A stretch of 64,000 nt of DNA from DASTBU01 sp035711845 (GCA_035711845.1 DASTBU010000069.1:1-64000); one strand, 5' to 3'; numbered from the stretch's first letter, positions 42,777 through 51,650 are shown. Notes: a model not told the origin generated them from the sequence alone. A program made the numbers and translations.

Positions 42777-43954
42777 AACACCGCGATCTCCGGCTGCGAG
42801 GGGCGCTCGTCGAGAGCATCCGCCGCGCTCGCACCATCCGGCCAGAACACCACGTAGAGCACACTCTCATAACTCCGATGCACGAAGGCCCGTTCGATTG
42901 GAGCCGTGAGCGGGCCGGCCGCCGAGAGGCCGAGCGCAACGTAGTCGAGTCCGCGCGCTCGTGCGACACGCAGCGCCCCGCCGACGAGCGCGACCACGAC
43001 GCCGGGATCGTCGTCGTCGACGGCAAGATGCGACAGGTAGGCGAACTGAAGCTGGCGGCCGACTGGGGGAAGCCGCGCAATGCCCGAGATCGGCGCCAGG
43101 AGATTGATGCATCTCCGCCAACGCCCCAGAGCCGGCGAGTAGCCACGCACGACGACCTGCTTGAACGCCCGCTGGTCCCAGAGGGCCAGGCACCCGGCGA
43201 CGGACCCCCGGCGCAGCGCAACGACAAAGTCCTGCGGCGTCAAACCGCGCACACGGTCGGGCGACTCGAGATCCGGAGCGGTCCAGCGCGGTGCAAACTG
43301 ATAGCGCGGGCTGTTGCGCGAGAGAACTGCGGCGGTGGCGGCAAGCTCGATCCGATCGCCGCGCAGGATCTCGATAGCGTCGCGTCCAGCGCGGGCGCGC
43401 CGTGCCGGTATCACGAGCGTCACGAGTCTGTCGACGGCGCGGAAGGCCGGCCAGCCGAATCTCCGCTGCTCGAGCAGACGCCGGGCTGCCACGTTGTCGG
43501 CCACAACGCTCGCCAGGTAGATCGCAGCACCGTCGCGCCCGTGCAGCGCGCGGCAGAACTCGAACCCCCCGGCGAGAAGATCGGGCTGACGGCGGAACGA
43601 CGCCGCCAGCCTGAGCTGTCCGAGATACCCGACGCGCGACGCACGGCCGTTGACGTACCGCTCCCTGGACGATCGGCTCGCCATCCCCGCTATCTGTCCT
43701 GTCTCGCGATGGCGCGCAACGATGACGTCGTGCACATCGCCTTCGATGCCTGCGGAGGCGAATGCATCGGGCTCGCGCTCCATCGACAGGCTGACACTTC
43801 CAGGCAACGGCGTCTCCCGCAGGAGTTGGCGGATATCGGCATCGTCCGGCTCGCGGGCAACGCTGAAGGTGAAGCGCCCCCCGTCTCGCACGGCGCGACC
43901 GCGCGCCACGAGGGCCCGGCGCTTCAATGTGCGCGCAGCAGGGAGCCCGTCCAT
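42773..43954 (-). CDS. GNAT-domain protein, ~390 aa
   Basis: This 393-aa protein starts at ATG 43954, which overlaps the radical SAM gene's end by 31 nt; an upstream frame to 44203 lacks family features. Residues ~35-210 look like a GNAT domain (REPDDADIRQLLRETP, VIVARHRETGQIAGMASRS, GYLGQLRLAASFRRQ, VVADNVAARRLLEQRRFG), with the R..G.G.A-like acyl-CoA loop degenerate. A second half (~240-390) repeats GNAT-like strands (AYLSHLAVDDDDPGVVVALVGGALRVARARGLDYVALGL). A double-GNAT acyltransferase is likely. The substrate is unknown. Confidence 0.7.
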   Translation of the reverse strand: MDGLPAARTLKRRALVARGRAVRDGGRFTFSVAREPDDADIRQLLRETPLPGSVSLSMEREPDAFASAGIEGDVHDVIVARHRETGQIAGMASRSSRERYVNGRASRVGYLGQLRLAASFRRQPDLLAGGFEFCRALHGRDGAAIYLASVVADNVAARRLLEQRRFGWPAFRAVDRLVTLVIPARRARAGRDAIEILRGDRIELAATAAVLSRNSPRYQFAPRWTAPDLESPDRVRGLTPQDFVVALRRGSVAGCLALWDQRAFKQVVVRGYSPALGRWRRCINLLAPISGIARLPPVGRQLQFAYLSHLAVDDDDPGVVVALVGGALRVARARGLDYVALGLSAAGPLTAPIERAFVHRSYESVLYVVFWPDGASAADALDERPSQPEIAVL

Positions 43955-45288
43955 GCTTCGTCTCCGAGCGGAAAGCCGTCGCGCCTCGTGGTATCGACAC
44001 GCAGCATGCCGTTGATGGGAAAAAAATGTCGGAACATGAATCCGTTTGCGCGATTCACGCCGTCGAACCCGCGGCGGACGATGCTCGACCATGCGTAGAA
44101 CGAGCGGCGTGCTTCCAGACACTGCCGCTGCAACTCTTCCGCCGTCATCGCCAGCGGCTCGAATGGAACCATGTTGTATCGATACCGGCCATCGAGCCAC
44201 CACTTATCGAACAGGAGCCGCCGCTCGGCGCTCAACCGCCCGTAGAGGGGCGTCCCGGGAAATGGCGTGAGGTGGTTGAACGCCGCGATGTAGAAGCGAT
44301 GTTCTTTCGCAAACTCCGTCGCCCGCGCGAAGCTCTCGGTGGTGTCGGCATCGTAACCAAAAATGAAGGTCGCGTACAGCCGGAGTCCGTAACGCCGAAG
44401 GTTCGCCAGCGCGGCCTCGTATCCGCCGCGCATCGTGTTGAAGCTCTTGTTCATGGCGGCGAGCGCAGCCGGATCCAGGCTCTCGAATCCAATCAGCAGG
44501 CCCTGGCAGCCGCTGCGGGAGATGAGGGCGAGGAACTCTTCGTCGTGCGCGGCGTTGATGCTCGCCTGACTGACCCAGCGAACCCGCAGCGATGCGAGCT
44601 CTCGAAAGAAGGCCTTCGCCTCGGCCATGTTCGACGTAATGTTGTCGTCAACGAAGAAGAACAGGGCTTTCTCGCGTCGAAGCGAGGCGACCTCGGACAG
44701 GATCTCGTCGGCAGGACGCCGGGTCTGCGTGCTGCCAAACATGGATTGCACGGCGCAGAACTCGCAGCGGAAATGGCAGCCGCGACCCGCTTCTACGAGA
44801 CCGATCGGCAGATACCGCTTGCCGCGGAAGATCCGGCGGTCGGGCCGCAAGCCGCAGAGTGAAGGCCGGGCGGCCGCCCGGTACACAGGCTCCAGCCGCC
44901 CGTGGCGGACATCATCGATGAGGACGGGCCAAATCGTCTCGGCCTCGCCCACGACGACCGACTCCGCGTACTGTGACACCTCCTCCGGACAGAGCGTCGC
45001 GTGGAACCCGCCCATGACAACCGGCACGCGACGGCGGCGGTATTCCGTGGCGATCTGATAGGCGCGGCGCGCTGTATAGGTCTCCACGCTGATGGCCACG
45101 AGATCGGCTGGCTCGTCGTAGGGAACCGGCTCCATTCGGTCGTCGTAGAAGCGCACCTCCACGTCGGATGGGGTCAATCCGGCAATCGTCGCCGGCGGCA
45201 GCGGTTCCATCTCCCAGGATCGGATGTAGCGGTGCCCGGCGCGCCGCCCGATGCAGGGATGGATGAGCGTGAGGCGGAGGGGGGGCAT
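43924..45288 (-). CDS. B12-binding-domain radical SAM protein (first of two)
   Basis: This 454-aa protein has an N-terminal Rossmann-like, cobalamin-type domain (~1-130: LTLIHPCIGRRAG, DLVAISVETYTARRAYQIA, VPVVMGGFHATL, VVVGEAETIW). A radical SAM barrel follows, whose [4Fe-4S] ligands are C171, C175 and C178 in GRGCHFRCEFCAV. A FFFVDDNITSNMAEA strand and a LIGFESLDPAAL segment follow, as in B12 radical SAM methylases and related enzymes. The start at 45288 is chosen because upstream codons fall in low-complexity repeat. It lies 11 nt after the second radical SAM gene. Confidence 0.88.
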   Translation of the reverse strand: MPPLRLTLIHPCIGRRAGHRYIRSWEMEPLPPATIAGLTPSDVEVRFYDDRMEPVPYDEPADLVAISVETYTARRAYQIATEYRRRRVPVVMGGFHATLCPEEVSQYAESVVVGEAETIWPVLIDDVRHGRLEPVYRAAARPSLCGLRPDRRIFRGKRYLPIGLVEAGRGCHFRCEFCAVQSMFGSTQTRRPADEILSEVASLRREKALFFFVDDNITSNMAEAKAFFRELASLRVRWVSQASINAAHDEEFLALISRSGCQGLLIGFESLDPAALAAMNKSFNTMRGGYEAALANLRRYGLRLYATFIFGYDADTTESFARATEFAKEHRFYIAAFNHLTPFPGTPLYGRLSAERRLLFDKWWLDGRYRYNMVPFEPLAMTAEELQRQCLEARRSFYAWSSIVRRGFDGVNRANGFMFRHFFPINGMLRVDTTRRDGFPLGDEAWTGSLLRAH

Positions 45289-45294
45289 GATGGC

Positions 45295-45432
45295 ACTTGT
45301 CACGTGCGGCGTGTCACGTGTGACGTGCCACGTGCGAGATGCGACGTGCGACTTGTCACGTCCGACGTGCGACGTGCACGTGCGACATGCGAGGTGCCAC
45401 GTGCGACGTGCGAGGTGCCACGTGCGACGTGG
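45295..45432. repeat. GTGCGACGTGCCAC-unit array inside the radical SAM operon
   Basis: About sixteen variants of (T)GCGACGTG / CCACGTGCGACG lie across the junction of the two radical SAM genes and are translated as the tail of the upstream one. The array contains CTTGTCACGTGCG (45296-45308), identical to the array at 8.2 kb. Confidence 0.85.
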
Positions 45433-46751
45433 GGGCCACCGATGATCCAGTCGCAGTTGTAGAACCGATGCAGGTTGTGGGCGTAGAACCTGTACGCGAG
45501 ATTGGTCGTCAGGCCCACCCAGGGCGGCGCGGGGGAGCCGCGCAGACGGCTGGCGATCGACGGCATCGAGTAGGCGTACTTCCACGCCTGCTCGGTGCCG
45601 TCCTGCAATTGCTGGATCGTCATCCCCGCCGGCTGAAAGACCACGTGCTGGCCGTCATACAGCTCCCAATTGCGCGTGAGGATGCGGCCTTCCTGTTCGA
45701 GGCGCCGGTGGAGCGCGGTGCCGGGAAATGGCGTCACGATGGCGAACCGCGGAAGGTCTATCCTTGCGTCGACGGCAAAGCGCGCCGTCTCGAGAAACAC
45801 GTCCGGCGTGTCATGATCCATGCCGAACACGAAGCAGCCGTATACGGCGATCCCGTGCGTGTGCAGCAAGGCGATCACCTCCGTGAAGCGCTCGGGCCGG
45901 TTGAAGCCCTTGCTCGATTCGCGCAGGTTCCTGGACCGGATCGACTCGAAGCCAAGGAGCAGACCGCGGCACCCGCTGCGCGCCGCCAGCTTCAGCAGTG
46001 GCTCATCGTCTGCGAGCAACACCGTGGACAGGCCATACCATCGCACGCCGAGCGGAACCAGCGCTTCGAACAGCCGTGCAGCGTAGTCCCGGTCGGCGAT
46101 CAGGTTCAGGTCCACGAAGATCAGCTTTCGCGCCCCGTGCTGCCGGATATCGGCGACGACTTCCGTCACGGGCTTCTGATAGGGCCGCCGGCCCCAGGCG
46201 GCAGGGACCACGCAGAAATCGCAGTTGTGGATGCAGGCGCGGGTGGCTTCGAACACACTGTTCGTGAGGTAGTGCCTGGCCGGTAGAAGGTCACGCCTGG
46301 GAAACGGGCGGTTCGCGAGCGACAGGTCAGGATCCTGCACGTAACGGGGCCGCATCAGCCCCGCACCGAAGTCGCGAAGAAGCTGCGGCCAGGTGTCTTC
46401 GGCGTAGCCGGCCACCACCGCATCCGCATGCGGCTGTGCATCGTCGGGAATCAACGTCACGTGGGGTCCGCCGAGCACGACGGGAATCCCGCGCGCTCGG
46501 AGGCGCGATGCCAGCTCGTAGGCGCGGGGAGCGGTGCCGGTGATCACGGTCATGCCCACGAGGTCTGCGTCGAGATCGGCTGGAACCTCCTCGATCCCTT
46601 CGTCGATGAGGACCAGTTCCGCCTCGAGCTCCCGGGGAACCAGCGAGGCCAGCGTCGTGAGCGTGAGCGGCGCATACCGGAGCGAGCGGCGGAAAATGCC
46701 GCCCCGGTGGCGGTAGAGCGGGCCCTTCGGTGAAATCAGCGCAATCCTCAC
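45300..46751 (-). CDS. B12-binding-domain radical SAM protein (second of two), tail extended by repeats
   Basis: This 483-aa protein starts at GTG 46751; GGAGG 10 nt upstream decides this against GTG 46772. The cobalamin-type N-domain (~1-150) has VGMTVITGTAPRAYELASRL, VVLGGPHVTL and VVAGYAEDTW. Cluster ligands are C173, C177 and C180 in RACIHNCDFCVV; later FVDLNLIADRDYA and LLGFESIRSRNL. The natural end seems to be around NCDWII, after which ~45 codons (HVARGTS repeats) come from the short-unit array. It is the first gene of the five-gene operon. Confidence 0.87.
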   Translation of the reverse strand: MRIALISPKGPLYRHRGGIFRRSLRYAPLTLTTLASLVPRELEAELVLIDEGIEEVPADLDADLVGMTVITGTAPRAYELASRLRARGIPVVLGGPHVTLIPDDAQPHADAVVAGYAEDTWPQLLRDFGAGLMRPRYVQDPDLSLANRPFPRRDLLPARHYLTNSVFEATRACIHNCDFCVVPAAWGRRPYQKPVTEVVADIRQHGARKLIFVDLNLIADRDYAARLFEALVPLGVRWYGLSTVLLADDEPLLKLAARSGCRGLLLGFESIRSRNLRESSKGFNRPERFTEVIALLHTHGIAVYGCFVFGMDHDTPDVFLETARFAVDARIDLPRFAIVTPFPGTALHRRLEQEGRILTRNWELYDGQHVVFQPAGMTIQQLQDGTEQAWKYAYSMPSIASRLRGSPAPPWVGLTTNLAYRFYAHNLHRFYNCDWIIGGPHVARGTSHVARGTSHVARARRTSDVTSRTSHLARGTSHVTRRT

Positions 46752-46766
46752 GGCCGGAGCCTCCTT
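46752..46766 (-). promoter_or_regulatory. Ribosome-binding site deciding the start of the first operon gene
   Basis: AAGGAGG on the minus strand precedes GTG 46751 by 8-10 nt, while it lies inside the reading frame of the alternative start at 46772. Confidence 0.6.
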
Positions 46767-46891
46767 GCTCACCCTGGAGATTAGCCGACCGGCCCGCGAA
46801 TGCCATGAGCGGGCGCTGAAATGTACTCAGAAACAGTGAGGCGTGCGGGAACGTGGGGGCATTCTACCAGCCATCCTGGTCCCGTACTCCA

Positions 46892-47302
46892 TCAGGGCAC
46901 CTCGTCGATCGCCCTGGCGGATGACAGGTTGACCCAGCGCTGCTTCGCCCCGGCGTCCACCTTCATCCACGCACCCGGGCCCAGCTCGACGACGGATATC
47001 TGCTGGCGATCGCCGGTAGACCACGTGATCTCGTATCGGCTCCCCTTGCGGACGAAGTCCGGCGAGGCCACGGACACGGTCGGTGTGTTGGCCACACGGA
47101 CGTCGACGGGGTTGGTGACGACCATCTTCCACTCCCCCGCCTGATGCGCGATGACCAGCGGGGTGTTGCCGATATCGACCGTTCCCGCCACCTTGACGAT
47201 CCCGGTTCCAAACCCGGGCAACTGCTGCGTCTCCTGCGCGAGCGCGATAACACCCACCCCGATGATCAGGGCCGCTGCTCCGATAGCCGCCGGCATGCGC
47301 AT
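46892..47302 (-). CDS. Small secreted protein of unknown function
   Basis: This 136-aa protein starts at ATG 47302 behind AGGAGGT (7 nt), among the best ribosome-binding sites here. The first ~23 residues (AAIGAAALIIGVGVIALAQE) are a signal peptide. The mature part is beta-rich (GIVKVAGTVDIGNTPLVIAH, WKMVVTNPVDVRVANT, YEITWSTGDRQQISVVELG). No family was recognised. It lies upstream of the radical SAM operon on the same strand with a 140-bp gap, so joint transcription is uncertain. Confidence 0.75.
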   Translation of the reverse strand: MRMPAAIGAAALIIGVGVIALAQETQQLPGFGTGIVKVAGTVDIGNTPLVIAHQAGEWKMVVTNPVDVRVANTPTVSVASPDFVRKGSRYEITWSTGDRQQISVVELGPGAWMKVDAGAKQRWVNLSSARAIDEVP

Positions 47303-47308
47303 GTTCTT

Positions 47309-47315
47309 ACCTCCT
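47309..47315 (-). promoter_or_regulatory. Ribosome-binding site of the small secreted protein
   Basis: AGGAGGT on the minus strand, 6-7 nt before ATG 47302; longer upstream frames are rejected because of it. Confidence 0.7.
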
Positions 47316-47519
47316 TCGATCCGGCGCGTGCGCCGGCTCATGACATCGACTGTACGCCGATTCTCCGTCTCACCGCATATAGACCCGCCAATCGCTGACG
47401 AGGTTGGGTGGTAGAGGCCCTGACCGACTCGAATCCGGGCCTTTGAGTCAGGCGTTCGTTCGAGGCCGGGCAGGTGGCGCGCCGGAGACGCGCGATCGAT
47501 TCGTTTGAAGAGAATTGTT

Positions 47520-48395
47520 TCAGACCGGGCTCGAGGAGAGCGGCCGCGATCGTTCCGGAGGCTCGGTACCCCGCCGGCGCGAAGCTGCTGAACCCGGCTG
47601 GACAGCCGGCCGCACGCCGACCGGTCGGGTACGCACCCGCAGCATGACGACGAGGCAGGCGACACCGGCAGCCGCCGCCAGATGCTTCAAAGTATGCCCG
47701 CTGGCGATGCCGCCAAACGCGAAGATGGGCCCGTCGCTCAGCTCGAAGCCTTTGGCGATTGCATACGCCCCGAGCCCGGCAACGAGGTATCGAGTTCCTC
47801 GATGGCGTGCCGGGTAGAGCACGAGCAGCAGCACGATCACGACCAGGGAGCCGAACTGAACGAGGATGTACGGCCGCAGGTCCCCGGCGTTCCGAATCTC
47901 GGTCCAATACCAGTACGGAACGCTCGCCGCGCCGGCAACGAGGAGCGGGACGAACAGCCGGCGGCTCAGCGGCACGCTGACACGCTCCGCGAGCAACGCC
48001 GCCAGCAACGCGACGAACGCCATCGACATCGGCAGCCGGTCCCAGACCAGCCGGGCGTTGTCGGGCGCCAGATGATAGTAGCTGGATCCCACGGCAACCA
48101 GAGCCACGTTCGCAAACAAGACGGCGTAAGGCCACCGTTCCCAGCGATCCGAAAAGGGGGATGAACGGCTGGCGTGCGTGGCGAATGTCGTGGCAAGGCC
48201 GAGCAGGCCAACGGCGGCGAACGGGATGTTCGACAGGACATCGAAGCCGTTCGGAATCCCGAAAAAGGGACGGCCATCCACCATCAGGTGAGCGGCCGAG
48301 CCCTGCGGAATGGGCGCCAACGCGAAAACACCTGCCACCATCCCCACCACGGTCAACACGAGACCGGCGTGCCTTCCGGACACCGACAAGGACAT
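47520..48395 (-). CDS. CREST/alkaline-ceramidase-like membrane hydrolase
   Basis: This 291-aa protein has seven hydrophobic helices and metal-site residues placed as in the CREST superfamily (alkaline ceramidases, PAQR, PGAP3): S104/S105 and H108 in GSSYYHLAP, D119 in VWDRLPMSMAF, D221, and H234/H238 in SGHTLKHLAA. These coordinate zinc within the membrane and hydrolyse amide or ester bonds of lipids. The substrate is unknown. The start is at ATG 48395 with GGAG upstream; the frame before it overlaps the methyltransferase. Confidence 0.8.
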   Translation of the reverse strand: MSLSVSGRHAGLVLTVVGMVAGVFALAPIPQGSAAHLMVDGRPFFGIPNGFDVLSNIPFAAVGLLGLATTFATHASRSSPFSDRWERWPYAVLFANVALVAVGSSYYHLAPDNARLVWDRLPMSMAFVALLAALLAERVSVPLSRRLFVPLLVAGAASVPYWYWTEIRNAGDLRPYILVQFGSLVVIVLLLVLYPARHRGTRYLVAGLGAYAIAKGFELSDGPIFAFGGIASGHTLKHLAAAAGVACLVVMLRVRTRPVGVRPAVQPGSAASRRRGTEPPERSRPLSSSPV

Positions 48396-48462
48396 CAATT
48401 GCTCCGATTCGCTCGAGATAGGCGCCCAGGACCGACGCGATCCGATTGAGCACCCGAGTGGT

Positions 48463-49269
48463 TCATCGCGACGGTTTGGTGGCCAGATACATGAACCGCG
48501 AGAGGCGTTTCTCGCTGGCCAGCGTGCAGACCGTGTCGAGGAAGCGCTGAAACCCATCGTACGATTGTTCGCCCTCCAACGCCAGAAGGTGTTCCCGCCG
48601 CCGGGCCCTGGCGTCCCGCCACTTCCGCGACACGGACGCGACCGCCCCGGTGACATCGCGGACCTCGCGGATCGTGAAGCCGCTCTGCTCCAGCAGGCGC
48701 TCGTTGTGCCCGACCGGTGTGAACAGAAAGAACCCGATGGAGCTGCGGAGTCGAATCTCTTCGTTCGACAACTGACCCGTCACGACGATCGGATCCGTGA
48801 ACAGCAGACGCCCGCCGGGCTTCAGCGCACGATACCAGTCCGTGAGAACCCCGAGGCGGCCCGGAAGGTGATTGATCGCGTCGTTACAGAAAACGGCATC
48901 GAAGGACTCGTCGGGAAACGGGAGCTGGCCGGCGGCGTCAACGACCTGGAACGAGAGCAGGGAGGCCATCCCCTCGCGTGCGGCAAGCTGGTTTGCGGCG
49001 TCGATACCATGGACGTTGATGTCCACGCCGACGCAGGACGATCCGGTTTCTCTCGCCATCCGAAGCGCAACCCCTCCCGAGCCGCACGCCACCTCGAGCG
49101 CCTTCTGGCCGGGTCCAAGCCCGAGCCGTTGGAACCACTCGAGCGCCTCCCGCAGCGTGATCCAGCTCGCCTGACCGAGATCCTCGCCATAAGTTTCCCG
49201 GCGAATGTCGGTCTGGACGCTCGCTGTCAGGTGCCCGTACTGGCTGTCGTAGAAATTGACTTCCTTCAT
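48463..49269 (-). CDS. Class I SAM-dependent methyltransferase (UbiE/sarcosine-type)
   Basis: This 268-aa protein has motif I ALEVACGSGGVALRMA, acidic loop VGVDINVHGIDAA, DAVFCNDAINHL and LKPGGRLLFTDPI. An N-terminal NFYDSQYGHL helix resembles small-molecule N/C-methyltransferases. It sits between the GT-C protein and the ceramidase-like gene on the same strand; coupling of the three to lipid modification is speculative. Confidence 0.88.
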   Translation of the reverse strand: MKEVNFYDSQYGHLTASVQTDIRRETYGEDLGQASWITLREALEWFQRLGLGPGQKALEVACGSGGVALRMARETGSSCVGVDINVHGIDAANQLAAREGMASLLSFQVVDAAGQLPFPDESFDAVFCNDAINHLPGRLGVLTDWYRALKPGGRLLFTDPIVVTGQLSNEEIRLRSSIGFFLFTPVGHNERLLEQSGFTIREVRDVTGAVASVSRKWRDARARRREHLLALEGEQSYDGFQRFLDTVCTLASEKRLSRFMYLATKPSR

Positions 49270-49281
49270 GGTGTACCGCCC

Positions 49282-50619
49282 TCATCGAACGATCGCGCGG
49301 ACGTCACTGCGGCAGTAGATGGTTTGAAGAGCGGGCTCGAGGTACATAGGGGGGACGGTTTCGGCCGTCGAGCGGTCAACGACCACCACACCGCCCGGCC
49401 CCGGCGCCGGGTTGGCCTCTCGGACTGCCACCGCCAGCTCTTCGTACGGACGTGTCTGCTGGCGGAAGTCCCGTGCGCTCTTTTCTGCGAAGACGGCGAA
49501 CCGCACGGAGACACCGGCGACGACGAAGATCGTCACGATGCGGGCGACGCGCGGGCTGAAGGATCCCATGGACGAGGTGTACAAGCCGAGCATCAGATCG
49601 GCGAGCACCAGGGCAAATCCTGCGGCGGGCAGATAGAGATACCGCGATTCGATCCCCCATGTGAACAACGAGGCGGGCGCCAGCGTCACGAAGATCCACA
49701 GGACCGAGAACCTCAGTCGTGGCCCGGCGCGTACCACGAGCGCCGCCATCACGGCAGCTATCACGACGTACGACGTCAGCGCACGCGTCCACACCGAAAG
49801 GGCGACGATGTATCGGAACATGTTCGGCACGACGTGCCAGCCGAATCGATAATGGCCCTCCTGGACCAGGTAGCTGCGACTGTTCACCACGTACGCGATC
49901 AGTAGATAACCGATGAGCATGGCCGCAAACGGTAGGTATCGCGTCACGCGCCTCGGGCTCAGCATCTCCCCGAGCGACGACCCGGCCTGGAGAAGCACCG
50001 TCGCTTCGAGGGCGACCATCATCGCGAGCAACGTCGCCGAGCTTTCGTGCGTGAGGTGACAGAGAGCAAACGCGACCAGCGCGAGGCCGTAGAACCACGG
50101 GCGCCGCCGCTGCAGGAACAGGAGATACATCCAGAGCGTCAACAGGTACCACAACGCCGGCAGGAGATCGGTAATGGCCCCCACCCATACGACGGCTTGC
50201 ACGAACCCGGGCTGCACGCAGAAGAACAGGGCCGTCAGCGAGGCGAACGACAAGCGCCCGGAGAGGTCGCGCGCGAACAGGAAGAGCAGCAGCGTATTGA
50301 CGAGGTGAACCGCGATGCTTGCCAGGTGAAACGGCAGCGCCGAACAGCCGAAAAGCCTGCTCCCGACGTGAAAGTAGACTTCGATGACGGGGCGATAGAA
50401 ATGATCGTACCGATCGAGCCGCAGCACGTTTGCCAGCTCGAACTGGGGTGCCTGCTGAAGCCACTGAAAATCGTCGTTGTAGAAGTAAGTAGTGACAGCC
50501 TTGTGGTAAATGAACGCGACGGCCAGGATCAGCATCAGCCCCCCGCCGGCTACGACGAGCAGGCCGGAAGGTGGTACGTCTTGCTGCCTCAAAAAACCCT
50601 GTGTAACCGGGGGTGACAT
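49282..50619 (-). CDS. GT-C-fold glycosyltransferase-like membrane protein
   Basis: This ~445-aa protein has about eleven helices. The first periplasmic loop carries YNDDFQWLQQ, with the acidic pair expected of GT-C enzymes that use polyprenyl-phosphate sugars, then FYRPVIEVYFHVGSRLFG and a HLVNTLLLFLFARDL segment as in bacterial PMT/Tmtc-like proteins. A short C-terminal periplasmic tail follows. The start at ATG 50619 lies 8 nt beyond the stop of the preceding gene; an earlier in-frame start (50655) would overlap it. The sugar and acceptor are unknown. Confidence 0.75.
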   Translation of the reverse strand: MSPPVTQGFLRQQDVPPSGLLVVAGGGLMLILAVAFIYHKAVTTYFYNDDFQWLQQAPQFELANVLRLDRYDHFYRPVIEVYFHVGSRLFGCSALPFHLASIAVHLVNTLLLFLFARDLSGRLSFASLTALFFCVQPGFVQAVVWVGAITDLLPALWYLLTLWMYLLFLQRRRPWFYGLALVAFALCHLTHESSATLLAMMVALEATVLLQAGSSLGEMLSPRRVTRYLPFAAMLIGYLLIAYVVNSRSYLVQEGHYRFGWHVVPNMFRYIVALSVWTRALTSYVVIAAVMAALVVRAGPRLRFSVLWIFVTLAPASLFTWGIESRYLYLPAAGFALVLADLMLGLYTSSMGSFSPRVARIVTIFVVAGVSVRFAVFAEKSARDFRQQTRPYEELAVAVREANPAPGPGGVVVVDRSTAETVPPMYLEPALQTIYCRSDVRAIVR

Positions 50620-50627
50620 CTGGACGG

Positions 50628-51566
50628 TCAACGAGCCTCCCGGAACTCGAGCCACAAGCCGTGGGTGCTCGTGGGCGGCAGGAAGACGCTCGTTGCAGTG
50701 GAAGGCGAAGCTTGCGCGACAACGCCCAGCACCTTGCGGACCCTCGCAAGGCTGGCGACACGGAGAGCCGCGCCAACGATGCGCCGGCCGGGTACGAGCT
50801 GGCGTGTGCCGGGCAGGAATACGACGGCGCCCTCGCTCAAGTGCGCGACCTCGGCTTTGACGCGATCGGGCACGTGGACTTCGGTGACCGTGAGGGCCGC
50901 GCCCAGCGCCTCGAGCATCGCCCGCTCGTGTGACAGATCGTCACCCGCGAGCCACACCTCGATCAGCGACTCTGCCCCGTTCTCGTGCGCGAAGTGCTCC
51001 GGCCGATCCGTCGGCGATCGATTGCGGCCGCCGAAGAAGATGTAGTCGAGCGGATGCGGATCGGCGATAGCCAGGTACCCAGGGTTGCGGCGGTAGCCGA
51101 CCTTCGTGGCAGCGAGGCCCTCTTCGACGCGATCGAGCGCCGGCGCGTAAAACGCCAGAAACGCCGGACCGTCGCCCGCGCGAAGATGACGCCGGTATTT
51201 TGTCGTCAGGGAATCACGCTCCTCGGGAGCCGTGATCAGCTCGAGCTCGGTGCCGTCGGGAAACTTGACATGCTGATTGCGGATACCGTTGGCGTGGGGC
51301 GTGCCCTGCTTCAGAGCAAACCCGAGCTCGCGATACCGCTGCGCCGCGCGATCCAGATCCGTGACCGCGATCGGAATGTGATCCAGACCGGCGATCACAG
51401 CTTCCTGCAGCACTGTTCGCGGGGCGGCGGGGTGGTGCGCACCGTCTGTGGCGATACAGTGGGCGAGGAGGAAGGATATCGCGAGGATCGTCCGCGCCAG
51501 TCGTTCGTGACCCCTCACGGCTTGTTTCAACCGGATGCTCGTCCGCCGATAGACGGTGGTTTTCAT
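50628..51566 (-). CDS. Secreted glyoxalase-like (VOC) domain protein
   Basis: This 312-aa protein has a hydrophobic stretch (RTILAISFLLAHCIA, ~25-40) that may act as a signal peptide. It then has a VOC fold: AGLDHIPIAVTDLDRAAQRYRELGFAL with the metal-type His, FPDGTELELI, and a second half with ESLIEVWLAGDDLSHERAMLEALG. VOC proteins include dioxygenases, glyoxalases and resistance proteins; the PF13468-like type here has no defined reaction. It is followed closely by the GT-C gene. Confidence 0.8.
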   Translation of the reverse strand: MKTTVYRRTSIRLKQAVRGHERLARTILAISFLLAHCIATDGAHHPAAPRTVLQEAVIAGLDHIPIAVTDLDRAAQRYRELGFALKQGTPHANGIRNQHVKFPDGTELELITAPEERDSLTTKYRRHLRAGDGPAFLAFYAPALDRVEEGLAATKVGYRRNPGYLAIADPHPLDYIFFGGRNRSPTDRPEHFAHENGAESLIEVWLAGDDLSHERAMLEALGAALTVTEVHVPDRVKAEVAHLSEGAVVFLPGTRQLVPGRRIVGAALRVASLARVRKVLGVVAQASPSTATSVFLPPTSTHGLWLEFREAR

Positions 51567-51650
51567 GAATCACCGGGCGCCGTACTCTACAGCGCTGACG
51601 CCGGTTCACCAACGTGATGTTCGGGGACCGGCGACGAACCCCCAATGGCC

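Noticed and set aside
45295..45432. CRISPR-like or coding repeat domain
   Set aside because: Unit length and lack of spacers exclude CRISPR. The same DNA repeats occur between genes at 8.2 kb, so the encoded HVARGTS repeats are a by-product.
47401..47480. tRNA-like string GGTTGGGTGGTAGAGG ... GACTCGAATCC
   Set aside because: The D-arm and T-arm look-alikes are in the wrong order and spacing, no acceptor stem pairs, and no anticodon loop fits.
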